DNA of 7,354 nt, taken from contig CAYRWK010000039.1 of NCBI GenBank assembly GCA_964427965.1, positions 1 through 7,354 of the forward strand, read 5' to 3'. A program made the position numbers and the translations under genes. Below the pieces are notes generated by a model. The model was not told where the DNA came from. It searched no databases and saw nothing but the letters and a program-made list of their open reading frames with translations. The DNA is from CAYRWK01 sp964427965. Its GTDB lineage: Bacteria > Patescibacteriota > WWE3 > UBA101185 > UBA10185. This document shows, piece by piece, positions 1 through 6,084 of the stretch. How positions within the stretch are numbered: the stretch's first letter is position 1; each line of letters opens with the position of its first letter.

Positions 1-1713
1 GCCTACATCTACAGTGCGGTAATAACACTATTTCCACAGATAAAAACTACTCTAAATCTTTCGGACTACACGTATTTTGATGCAACCATTGTAGTTATAG
101 GATTTGTAACTCTTGGTAAATATCTTGAATTACGCTCCAAACAAAAAACAAAAGACTCTTTAACAAAACTGTTAAATCTTCAAGCAAAAAATGCACTGGT
201 CGAAAGAAGTGGCCAAGAAATTGAAATAGCTATAGATCAAGTAGTACCCGGAGATACTATTATTGTTAAACCCGGCACAAAAATTGCAGTTGATGGTGTA
301 ATTCTGGAAGGAAGATCGTCAGTAGATGAATCAATGATTACCGGAGAATCGATTCCTGTTGATAAAAAGGTAGGGGATAGCGTAATAGGTGGAACTATAA
401 ACAAACAAGGAATCCTTAAATTTAAAGCCACCAAAGTTGGATCAGAAACATTACTATCCCATATTATAAAAATGGTTCAGGAGGCACAAGGCTCAAAAGC
501 ACCTATTCAAAAACTTGCGGATAGAGTCTCGGCAGTGTTTGTACCTATTGTGTTGATAATCGCTCTAACCTCCCTTGTAACATGGGTTTTACTTGGGTCA
601 TTATCTTACGGACTTATGGCATTTACCGGTATTTTAGTAATAGCTTGTCCTTGCGCACTTGGTCTTGCAACACCAACTGCAATAATTGTAGGAACAGGAA
701 AGGGGGCAGAAAACGGCATATTAATAAAAGACGCCGAAAGCTTGGAAAAACTACACAAAGTAGATACAATCGTTACCGATAAAACAGGCACAATCACAAA
801 AGGAAAACCCGAAGTCACTGACATTATTTCCAAAGATATTACCGGTACTTTACAAATACTGGCTTCTTTAGAAAACAACTCAGAGCATCCTTTGGCCATT
901 GCAGTTGTAGAAAAAGCAAAAGCTCAAAATGTAGAGCTGATTAAAGTCACAAATTTTTCAATTATTGAGGGCAAAGGTTTAAAAGGAGATATTGATGGAG
1001 TAACCTATTATGCCGGAAACACCACGCTGTTATCAAACTTAAACATTACCCAAGATACAGATTGGTTAGCAAAACTGGATACACTAGTTATTGTTGGAAA
1101 AACTCCTGTGTTTTTAACAACAGCTGATAAGATTTTAGCAATTATAGGTATCGCCGATACCATAAAAGCAGAAACAAAAAACACTATCACACAGCTTCAC
1201 AAACTTGGCATTAAAGTTGTGATGATGACAGGAGACAGCGAAAAAACCGCTAAATATATTGCCCAAATTGCAGGTATTGATAACGTCATCGCCCAAGTAC
1301 TACCACAAGATAAAGCTATTAAAATAAAAGAACTTCAACAAAAGGGTAGAGTGGTTGCCATGGTAGGGGATGGAATAAATGATGCACCGGCTCTTGCTCA
1401 GGCAGATATAGGCATTGCTATGGGAACAGGTACAGATGTTGCTATTGAAACATCATCCATCACTTTACTAAAAGGGGACTTCTCAAGCGTAATAAAGGCA
1501 TTAAAGCTTTCTAAAGCCACCATGAAAACTATTAAACAAAACCTGTTTTGGGCATTTATCTACAACATAATAGGTATCCCGCTTGCGGCAGGTTTGTTGT
1601 ACCCAATCTTTGGAGTAATGCTAAACCCCGCCTTTGCAGGTCTTGCCATGGCTTTTAGTAGCGTATCTGTTGTAACAAATTCACTAAGGTTAAAAACTGC
1701 CAGATTAAACTAA
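1..1713 (+). CDS. copA: Copper-transporting P1B-type ATPase, 5' end cut off by window edge
   Basis: ATP-driven pump moving Cu(I) across the cytoplasmic membrane. The frame is open from base 1, giving 570 visible residues; the N-terminus (any metal-binding domain and the first membrane helices) lies outside the window, and the ATG at 334 is internal. Visible in order: the end of one helix and a further helix (residues about 24-41), the actuator domain with TGES (114-117), the CPC metal site in a helix (216-218), the phosphorylated aspartate in DKTGTIT (D260), the SEHPLA histidine of the nucleotide domain (H296), GDGINDAPA (about 456-464), then the last two helices with the YN pair (521-522) and MAFSS (550-554). 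CPC, YN and MxxSS together are the Cu(I) signature of the P1B-1 subgroup. The next gene begins 4 bp after the TAA stop and encodes another metal-binding protein, supporting a copper operon. Export versus supply of cuproenzymes cannot be told apart here. Confidence 0.95.
   Translation, partial: AYIYSAVITLFPQIKTTLNLSDYTYFDATIVVIGFVTLGKYLELRSKQKTKDSLTKLLNLQAKNALVERSGQEIEIAIDQVVPGDTIIVKPGTKIAVDGVILEGRSSVDESMITGESIPVDKKVGDSVIGGTINKQGILKFKATKVGSETLLSHIIKMVQEAQGSKAPIQKLADRVSAVFVPIVLIIALTSLVTWVLLGSLSYGLMAFTGILVIACPCALGLATPTAIIVGTGKGAENGILIKDAESLEKLHKVDTIVTDKTGTITKGKPEVTDIISKDITGTLQILASLENNSEHPLAIAVVEKAKAQNVELIKVTNFSIIEGKGLKGDIDGVTYYAGNTTLLSNLNITQDTDWLAKLDTLVIVGKTPVFLTTADKILAIIGIADTIKAETKNTITQLHKLGIKVVMMTGDSEKTAKYIAQIAGIDNVIAQVLPQDKAIKIKELQQKGRVVAMVGDGINDAPALAQADIGIAMGTGTDVAIETSSITLLKGDFSSVIKALKLSKATMKTIKQNLFWAFIYNIIGIPLAAGLLYPIFGVMLNPAFAGLAMAFSSVSVVTNSLRLKTARLN
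1706..1711 (+). promoter_or_regulatory. Possible -10 hexamer TAAACT inside the 3' end of copA
   Basis: TAAACT matches four of six bases of TATAAT and lies exactly six bases before the ATG at 1718, so it would start a leaderless mRNA. The same hexamer at the same distance precedes the GTG at 4471. No good -35 was found, and the site lies inside copA coding sequence, so on its own it is weak. The AAGGA at 1712-1716 could act as a Shine-Dalgarno but leaves only one base before the ATG. Confidence 0.3.
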
Positions 1714-1717
1714 GGAC

Positions 1718-2719
1718 ATGACTCAAACAGAATTTTTTGTACATGGCATGCATTGCCCGGCATGCGAAATATATATAGAAGATACCTTGGCAAAAAAAGA
1801 GGGGATTATAAAGGTTAAAGCAAACCTAAAAACCTCAAAAGTTTGTATTGAGTCAAATATCCCTTTGTCCTCGGAAGGACTTTCTAAACTGGTGGAAAGT
1901 CAGGGATATAAGATCTCAGTAGAACAGGAAAAGGAAAAAAGGATTGAGCTTAAACAGCTCGGAATAGGCTTTGTGATTGCAGGTTTAATTTTTGGAGCCT
2001 TTTTACTAATGCAAAAACTAGGACTGGTTAACTTAATAAACCCACAACAAGTCACTTTACCTTTTGTATTTTTTATAGGAATTGTAGCCTCTTTATCAAC
2101 CTGTATGGCAGTTGTTGGGGGATTAGTCTTATCTATTTCATCAAGTTTTGCTAAAACCAAAAACCTTGCGCCTTTAATTGCTTTTCATATTTCAAGATTG
2201 GTTGGGTTTTTTATATTAGGAGGGCTAATTGGGCTTATAGGATCGGCCTTTTCTTTAAATAACGTTGCTTACTTTGTTTTGGACACGGTTTTATTTGTAG
2301 TAATGGCACTAATGGGTTTAAACCTACTGGAAGTGTTTACCTTTACTAAAAAAGCTCAAATAGTAATGCCCAAATTTCTAAGTGAAAAGATTTTTAGGCT
2401 GAAAAATAATATATTAACGGAACCATCAAAAACTAAAAGTATTTTGTTTACCGTATTAATGGGAGCAGGAACTTTTGTCTTACCCTGTGGGTTTACTCAG
2501 GCAATGCAACTATATTCCCTAACATCGGGTAACTTTGTACAGGGCGCTTTGACTATGTTTGTTTTTGCACTAGGAACTTTACCTATACTTGGTTTAATAA
2601 GCTTTATTTCAGTAAAATTTAGATCCAAGTTGTTTTTTACAACAGCGGGGTTTTTGGTACTGATGTTTGCCGTATTTAACTTTCTCTCGGGTTTAGCCGC
2701 TCTTGGTTTTGGCATCTAA
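1718..2719 (+). CDS. HMA domain fused to CcdA/TauE-SafE-like membrane protein
   Basis: Probable copper-handling membrane protein of 333 residues. Residues 1-68 form a heavy-metal-associated domain with the GMHCPAC metal loop (C13, C16). After a charged linker come about six to seven hydrophobic segments (about 81-100, 112-142, 150-178, 184-205, 241-266, 273-298, 305-331). The membrane part has a cysteine in SLSTCM (C129) and another in LPCGFTQ (C257). The placement recalls the paired membrane cysteines of CcdA/DsbD, and the whole looks like the family often annotated as sulfite exporter TauE/SafE (COG2836-like). Sulfite transport is unlikely given the HMA domain and the copA neighbour 4 bp upstream; copper transfer or thiol-redox support of copper loading is my inference. 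ATG 1718 is the only start keeping the first HMA strand, since a stop in frame lies at 1706. No terminator follows in the 31 bp before the next gene. Confidence 0.85.
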   Translation: MTQTEFFVHGMHCPACEIYIEDTLAKKEGIIKVKANLKTSKVCIESNIPLSSEGLSKLVESQGYKISVEQEKEKRIELKQLGIGFVIAGLIFGAFLLMQKLGLVNLINPQQVTLPFVFFIGIVASLSTCMAVVGGLVLSISSSFAKTKNLAPLIAFHISRLVGFFILGGLIGLIGSAFSLNNVAYFVLDTVLFVVMALMGLNLLEVFTFTKKAQIVMPKFLSEKIFRLKNNILTEPSKTKSILFTVLMGAGTFVLPCGFTQAMQLYSLTSGNFVQGALTMFVFALGTLPILGLISFISVKFRSKLFFTTAGFLVLMFAVFNFLSGLAALGFGI

Positions 2720-2738
2720 ACTTTACTCAAAGATTAGG

Positions 2739-2744
2739 TATAAT
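2739..2744 (+). promoter_or_regulatory. -10 element TATAAT for a leaderless exchanger mRNA
   Basis: A perfect TATAAT ends six bases before the ATG at 2751, so the expected transcription start is the A of the start codon. No good -35 sits at 16-18 bp; a TTGGCA at 2709-2714 is 24 bp away, too far. The upstream bases are AGG, so this is not an extended -10. No Shine-Dalgarno lies between the hexamer and the ATG. Confidence 0.55.
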
Positions 2745-2750
2745 TAATTC

Positions 2751-3689
2751 ATGCTACTGCCCATCGCTATATTTGTATTTGGTTTGATCCTACTATTAAT
2801 TTGTACCGAGATCCTTGTAAAAAACGCAGAAACTCTTGCTTACAAACTAAAACTATCCCCCCTAATTGTGGGACTTACCATAGTAGCCATAGGTACATCC
2901 ATACCCGAACTTATAGTCTCAACATTTGCATCAGTGAACCACGACTACGGACTAGCCCTGGGAAACATCGTAGGCTCAAACATCGTAAACATACTATTAA
3001 TCCTACCAATCGCGATACTCCTTGGTAAATTACGGGTGGGTACTGTAAAAACACAACGCAGCACCATAGTCATCCTACTCATCACTCTGCTATTTTTTAC
3101 ACTTCATAAACTTAACACTTCACCACCCCTTGTTGGCATAGTACTACTTACTTGTGCAATAATCGCAACAAGCCTTGAGTATTTATGGGGCATTGAAGGC
3201 AGAGACCATGAAGATCACACCCGTGTTTCCCATAACATCTCAAAACCCTTCGGTATCCATAATATCCTATTACTTATAGGTGCTTTAGTAGGAGTATCCA
3301 TAGGAGGAATGGTGCTAGTTCAAACAACAGAACTATTTTCAGAAATATTTGGACTCTCAACATCAATACTAGGTTTATCATTAACAGCTATAGCAACATC
3401 ACTACCGGAATTACTAACAACAATCTTTAGCCAAAACGAGCACGACGATAAACTAACCATAGGAAATATAATCGGAAGCAACATATATAACCTTGCCCTA
3501 ATTGGGGGAGTCATCTCCTTTTTTAACACGGGGTTTGATCTTAACTATAAAAACTGGCTCTGGTTCTTAGGAGCAACAATGATCCTTGCACTAATACTTT
3601 GGTTCAATAAAGGAAAAGCAATCCCCAAATATATAGGTGTGTGTCTTCTACTAGGATTTATCCTATATATGTTCTTTTTAGCCATGTAG
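2751..3689 (+). CDS. CaCA-family cation/Ca2+ exchanger (YrbG-like)
   Basis: Membrane antiporter, predicted to exchange Na+ (perhaps K+) for Ca2+ across the cytoplasmic membrane. The 312-residue length and ten or so hydrophobic segments match bacterial YrbG-type proteins. Both inverted alpha repeats are intact: GTSIPEL (48-54) with GNIVGSNIVN (71-80), and ATSLPEL (215-221) with GNIIGSNIYN (238-247). E53 and E220 are the ion-coordinating glutamates expected from the family. Between the halves, residues 149-162 form a hydrophilic loop rich in histidine and acid (H153, H156, H161). ATG 2751 begins directly at the first helix. The gene ends in tandem TAG TAG. Its + strand is strongly C-rich and G-poor compared with the gene before it, and it has its own promoter, so it is probably a separate transcription unit from the copper pair. 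The ion carried cannot be read from the sequence. Confidence 0.9.
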   Translation: MLLPIAIFVFGLILLLICTEILVKNAETLAYKLKLSPLIVGLTIVAIGTSIPELIVSTFASVNHDYGLALGNIVGSNIVNILLILPIAILLGKLRVGTVKTQRSTIVILLITLLFFTLHKLNTSPPLVGIVLLTCAIIATSLEYLWGIEGRDHEDHTRVSHNISKPFGIHNILLLIGALVGVSIGGMVLVQTTELFSEIFGLSTSILGLSLTAIATSLPELLTTIFSQNEHDDKLTIGNIIGSNIYNLALIGGVISFFNTGFDLNYKNWLWFLGATMILALILWFNKGKAIPKYIGVCLLLGFILYMFFLAM

Positions 3690-3749
3690 TAGAGTCTTAT
3701 CACCTTTATTTTTACTCATTAATACAATCAAAAACCCCATTTTTCCAAT
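3690..3749. other. Intergenic stretch without clear terminator
   Basis: These 60 bases follow the exchanger and precede the C39 gene promoter. They hold an AT-only inverted repeat, AAAAA-CCCCA-TTTTT at 3730-3744. Five A-T pairs are too weak for a convincing intrinsic terminator, although a T run is present. Nothing else is recognisable. Confidence 0.4.
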
Positions 3750-3778
3750 TTGCCACACCCCTTACCCTATAGTATAAT
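3750..3778 (+). promoter_or_regulatory. Sigma-70-type promoter of the C39 peptidase cluster
   Basis: TTGCCA (3750-3755, five of six to TTGACA) is separated by exactly 17 bp from a perfect TATAAT (3773-3778). The expected transcription start is near 3785, giving a leader of about 57 bases before the ATG at 3842. This is the only complete -35/-10 pair on the + strand that I found in the window. Confidence 0.75.
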
Positions 3779-3785
3779 GAACGCT

Positions 3786-3832
3786 GGCTTGTAGGCTAAT
3801 ACAAAACCCCATGTTTTGGCTTACCTACAGCC
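3786..3832 (+). other. Long imperfect stem-loop filling the 5' leader of the C39 gene
   Basis: Arms 3786-3807 and 3813-3832 pair over 18 bp with loop CCCAT (3808-3812). Pairing outward from the loop: six pairs (3802-3807 with 3813-3818), a 2x2 internal mismatch, three pairs, a bulged C at 3796, six pairs, a bulged T at 3789, and three closing G-C/C-G pairs. The hairpin begins one base after the predicted transcription start and ends nine bases before the start codon. No T run follows, so it is not an intrinsic terminator. It may protect the mRNA 5' end or control translation; alternatively it is a small dispersed repeat. The structure is read directly; the role is inference. Confidence 0.6.
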
Positions 3833-3841
3833 TATAAACCT

Positions 3842-4450
3842 ATGAATAACGTAATTTCGCTGCTGCTATCAGCAGTAATAACTACAAACACCGCTTTGGC
3901 AGCCCCAAAGCCCGATAACTTCATCCAAAACACCACAGAAGATGTGGTACTAAACGTTCCCTTTATACACCAAGTGGACGATCTTCCAGAAGATAAAAAA
4001 GCTGAAATTAGATCTTCAGCCTGCGGACCTTCTGCCCTAACCATGGTTTTTAACTACATGGGTAAAGATTTGTCCCTATATGAGGTTATAGAAAAACTCC
4101 CTACCTCAGTTTATATAAAAGGTAGCATGTTCTATAAGCTAAACGATGGTCCTGAATCGTTTGGTCTAAAAGCTGTTTCTTTTAAAAACAGCCCTAAAGC
4201 TATATACGACCATCTAAAAAATCAAAAACCTATTGTGATGAATGTTCAAAACTACGATGGTATTACAGGTCACGCTATTGTGGTTGTAGGTATAAAAGGA
4301 TTTGATGGAACTACTGCTAAAAGTCTTGTAGTACATGACCCATGGACAACTGCGTATAAAGAATATGAATACGTAACTCCTAGCATGCTAAAACAACCCG
4401 AAGGTTATAATTTGCCTATTGGTACTATAGACCCATTTATTGTGGAATAA
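3842..4450 (+). CDS. Secreted C39-like (papain-fold) cysteine peptidase
   Basis: Exported 202-residue protein resembling the Peptidase_C39_2 family. Residues 1-20 are a signal peptide with a hydrophobic core and an ALA cleavage site before APKP; the short n-region lacks lysine or arginine, which is unusual. The mature part starts with NVPFIHQ (38-44), typical of the first strand, then CGPSALTM with catalytic C61, the only cysteine in the protein. GHAIVVVG carries the histidine (H144) and HDPW the aspartate (D166), completing the expected Cys-His-Asp triad. The ATG at 3842 is the first start that gives a signal peptide; there is no Shine-Dalgarno. Unlike C39 domains of ABC exporters, no transporter is attached, so bacteriocin leader processing is not implied. 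The following gene, 20 bp on, encodes an L,D-transpeptidase, which suggests a cell-wall or surface-protein role. The substrate is unknown. Confidence 0.85.
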   Translation: MNNVISLLLSAVITTNTALAAPKPDNFIQNTTEDVVLNVPFIHQVDDLPEDKKAEIRSSACGPSALTMVFNYMGKDLSLYEVIEKLPTSVYIKGSMFYKLNDGPESFGLKAVSFKNSPKAIYDHLKNQKPIVMNVQNYDGITGHAIVVVGIKGFDGTTAKSLVVHDPWTTAYKEYEYVTPSMLKQPEGYNLPIGTIDPFIVE

Positions 4451-4455
4451 GCATC

Positions 4456-4464
4456 TGCTAAACT
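4456..4464 (+). promoter_or_regulatory. Possible extended -10 (TGC-TAAACT) for a leaderless transpeptidase mRNA
   Basis: TAAACT (4459-4464, four of six to TATAAT) is preceded by TGC, giving the TGn extension, and lies exactly six bases before the GTG at 4471. The -35 region at 17 bp is poor (TTTATT). It could give the transpeptidase its own leaderless transcript besides read-through from the C39 promoter. Short AT-rich hexamers arise by chance, so confidence is modest. Confidence 0.35.
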
Positions 4465-4470
4465 AAACAT

Positions 4471-5643
4471 GTGAATGTAAAAAAGATATTGCCCCTGTCC
4501 ATACTACTACCCCTTGTTGTAATCCCTGTAGTTTTGATTATTAACAAAGAAAATATCAAAAGAAACTACCTTCAGCTGGAGTTTGAAAAACCCTTTTATC
4601 TAAATTATGAAGACTCATCCAGATCATTAACCCTAAGTGACATGGGAATTACATACGATAAATCAACGAATGAGGTTCATATTAACTTTTTTAAACTAGA
4701 CTCTTACCTAACATCCCTGGAAGATGACTATAAATTTCTAGCAAAAAACACGGTCATTTCTTTTGACGATTTTTCTTTTAGAACACCAAGTGAACATGCC
4801 AAAGTCAAAATGGATAGAACACAATTCTCATCAGAAGAAGCAGTTCTACAACTTGTAACAAGCCCTCAAGTAAAGGTAAGACTAAACCTAGACACAGTAG
4901 ATGACATTAATATTCAAAAAGTAAAAACCCAAGAGTTAATAGAAAAAATATCAGAACCGATACTAATTAAATACGGAAGAAACCCTGTTTATATTACAAA
5001 AGAAGCAATAAAAAGCTTTATAGAACTTAAAGAAGATGGGGGAGTACTAACAGGGTATATTGTTTACAACAAAGTATCGGAATACCTGGATGATTTGGAT
5101 GATATGTATGCGTCTACAGACCTAGTGGTTCTGCATCATGACTCGGTTGAAGCAATAAGAAGAGCAATACTATTTAAAGCTACTGATTACCAGGTAAATA
5201 ACGCTATCATTTTGCCACTGGAGGGTAAACCAAGAACAAACGGGGAAAAACACGATGTGTACTTGGAAGTTATAAAATCTCAACAACGTCTGTATAGGTT
5301 TGAAAAAGGAAAGCTTGTTAAAACATATGTAGTTTCTACAGGCCTAACCTGGGAGACACCACCCGGCGAATACAAAATACTGGCAAAACAAAAGATGACT
5401 ATTTCGTATACAGGTAACTGGTACATGCCAAATTACCTGCCCATTGGATATATACAAGGTAAGTATAGATTTGGTTTCCACGCCATTCCCTATCATATGG
5501 ATGGAAATGGTAATATTTACTCACGAGATCCAAATACCATGGGTAGTCCCGCAACGGGAGGATGTATTCAGTTGTCGCCCAAGGATGCGGAGGAGTTATT
5601 TAATTGGGCGCGGGTGGATATGCCGGTGTATGTTTATGATTAA
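4471..5643 (+). CDS. Membrane-anchored L,D-transpeptidase (YkuD domain)
   Basis: Predicted to form 3-3 peptidoglycan cross-links, or attach proteins, outside the membrane. The 390-residue protein has an N-terminal signal anchor (residues 4-25, preceded by KK), a long extracytoplasmic region (30-255) and a C-terminal YkuD domain (261-390). The middle region contains SLTLSDMGITYD and PVYITKEAIKSFI, which recall the PG_binding_4-type repeats of other L,D-transpeptidases; that match is tentative. The YkuD part shows TPPGEY (296-301), FHAIP with H337, and catalytic C365 in TGGCIQL. The usual motif is [S/T]HGC followed by a basic or Asn residue, so the histidine next to the cysteine is replaced by glycine and R/N by glutamine. 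GTG 4471 is the start, because TAA at 4459 closes the frame upstream and later starts would cut the anchor. The stop overlaps the next gene. Confidence 0.88.
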   Translation: MNVKKILPLSILLPLVVIPVVLIINKENIKRNYLQLEFEKPFYLNYEDSSRSLTLSDMGITYDKSTNEVHINFFKLDSYLTSLEDDYKFLAKNTVISFDDFSFRTPSEHAKVKMDRTQFSSEEAVLQLVTSPQVKVRLNLDTVDDINIQKVKTQELIEKISEPILIKYGRNPVYITKEAIKSFIELKEDGGVLTGYIVYNKVSEYLDDLDDMYASTDLVVLHHDSVEAIRRAILFKATDYQVNNAIILPLEGKPRTNGEKHDVYLEVIKSQQRLYRFEKGKLVKTYVVSTGLTWETPPGEYKILAKQKMTISYTGNWYMPNYLPIGYIQGKYRFGFHAIPYHMDGNGNIYSRDPNTMGSPATGGCIQLSPKDAEELFNWARVDMPVYVYD

Positions 5644-6073
5644 AAACTTACTATTCATAATCTCAATCCCAGTATCCGGAGTACTTTTTATTAAACTCGT
5701 CCAATCTCTTACAGGTTATACCCCAAAAACCTCAGGATCACTCTTTGACTTCTTACTCTTTATCTTATTATTTATGATAGGACCTTGGATTTTTCTTTTT
5801 ATTACCCTCACAAAAGACCTATATCAAGGAAACATCAGCGTGTACACCAATCAAAGTGTTTCAGTAAAACCCGCCGAAAAATCAGCCTTCCAAGCAGGAG
5901 CAAAAGTACTACTAAAAGCATTTGGCATGTCTTCCTTTTCCGAATTACAAAAATATCAAGGAAAACTTCTACCCTCTGTTTTTATTACACTCTTTTTAAC
6001 TCTTGGGGGAATTGCAGGGGTAATGTTTTTCTTAGCAGTACTTGGAATACTTGCGGGATTTAAACTAAGGTAA
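5636..6073 (+). CDS. Small multi-pass membrane protein, function unknown
   Basis: I do not recognise this 145-residue protein. It has hydrophobic segments at about residues 4-22, 37-60 and 112-142; the last is long enough for one or two helices. A hydrophilic stretch (about 61-110) with KPAEKSAFQAGAKVLLKAFG lies between them. An ATG six bases earlier (5630) is in the same frame and equally possible. Both overlap the end of the transpeptidase gene (by 8 or 14 bp), with a weak GGTG at 5625-5628 as the only Shine-Dalgarno candidate. The overlap indicates translational coupling, so it is likely made together with the transpeptidase and may assist it in the membrane. Longer versions starting at 5444 would simply overwrite the transpeptidase active-site region and are unlikely. 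It converges on the methyltransferase gene with an 11-bp gap. Confidence 0.7.
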   Translation: MIKNLLFIISIPVSGVLFIKLVQSLTGYTPKTSGSLFDFLLFILLFMIGPWIFLFITLTKDLYQGNISVYTNQSVSVKPAEKSAFQAGAKVLLKAFGMSSFSELQKYQGKLLPSVFITLFLTLGGIAGVMFFLAVLGILAGFKLR

Positions 6074-6084
6074 AAAAGTTTCCA

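Noticed and set aside
606..899. Minus-strand open frame of 97 codons inside copA
   Set aside because: It lies opposite the conserved CPC to SEHPLA part of copA and has no recognisable motif; a shadow of the real gene.
334..1713. Start of the P-type ATPase at the ATG at 334
   Set aside because: The same frame is open from base 1 and encodes conserved CopA sequence upstream; this ATG is the M just before TGES. The gene is cut by the window edge, not short.
2709..2744. TTGGCA (2709-2714) as -35 for the exchanger promoter
   Set aside because: The gap to TATAAT is 24 bp, outside the workable range.
3833..3838. TATAAA as a leaderless -10 for the C39 gene
   Set aside because: It is only three bases before the ATG, so transcription would start inside the gene; the upstream TTGCCA-N17-TATAAT pair is far better.
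3842..4450. Bacteriocin or peptide-export system around the C39 peptidase
   Set aside because: No ABC transporter, precursor peptide with a double-glycine leader, or immunity gene is visible next to it; the peptidase is a free secreted protein.
5444..5635. Longer N-terminus for the small membrane protein
   Set aside because: This stretch overlaps the transpeptidase active-site coding region in another frame and reads as non-conserved sequence; the natural hydrophobic N-terminus begins at 5630 or 5636.
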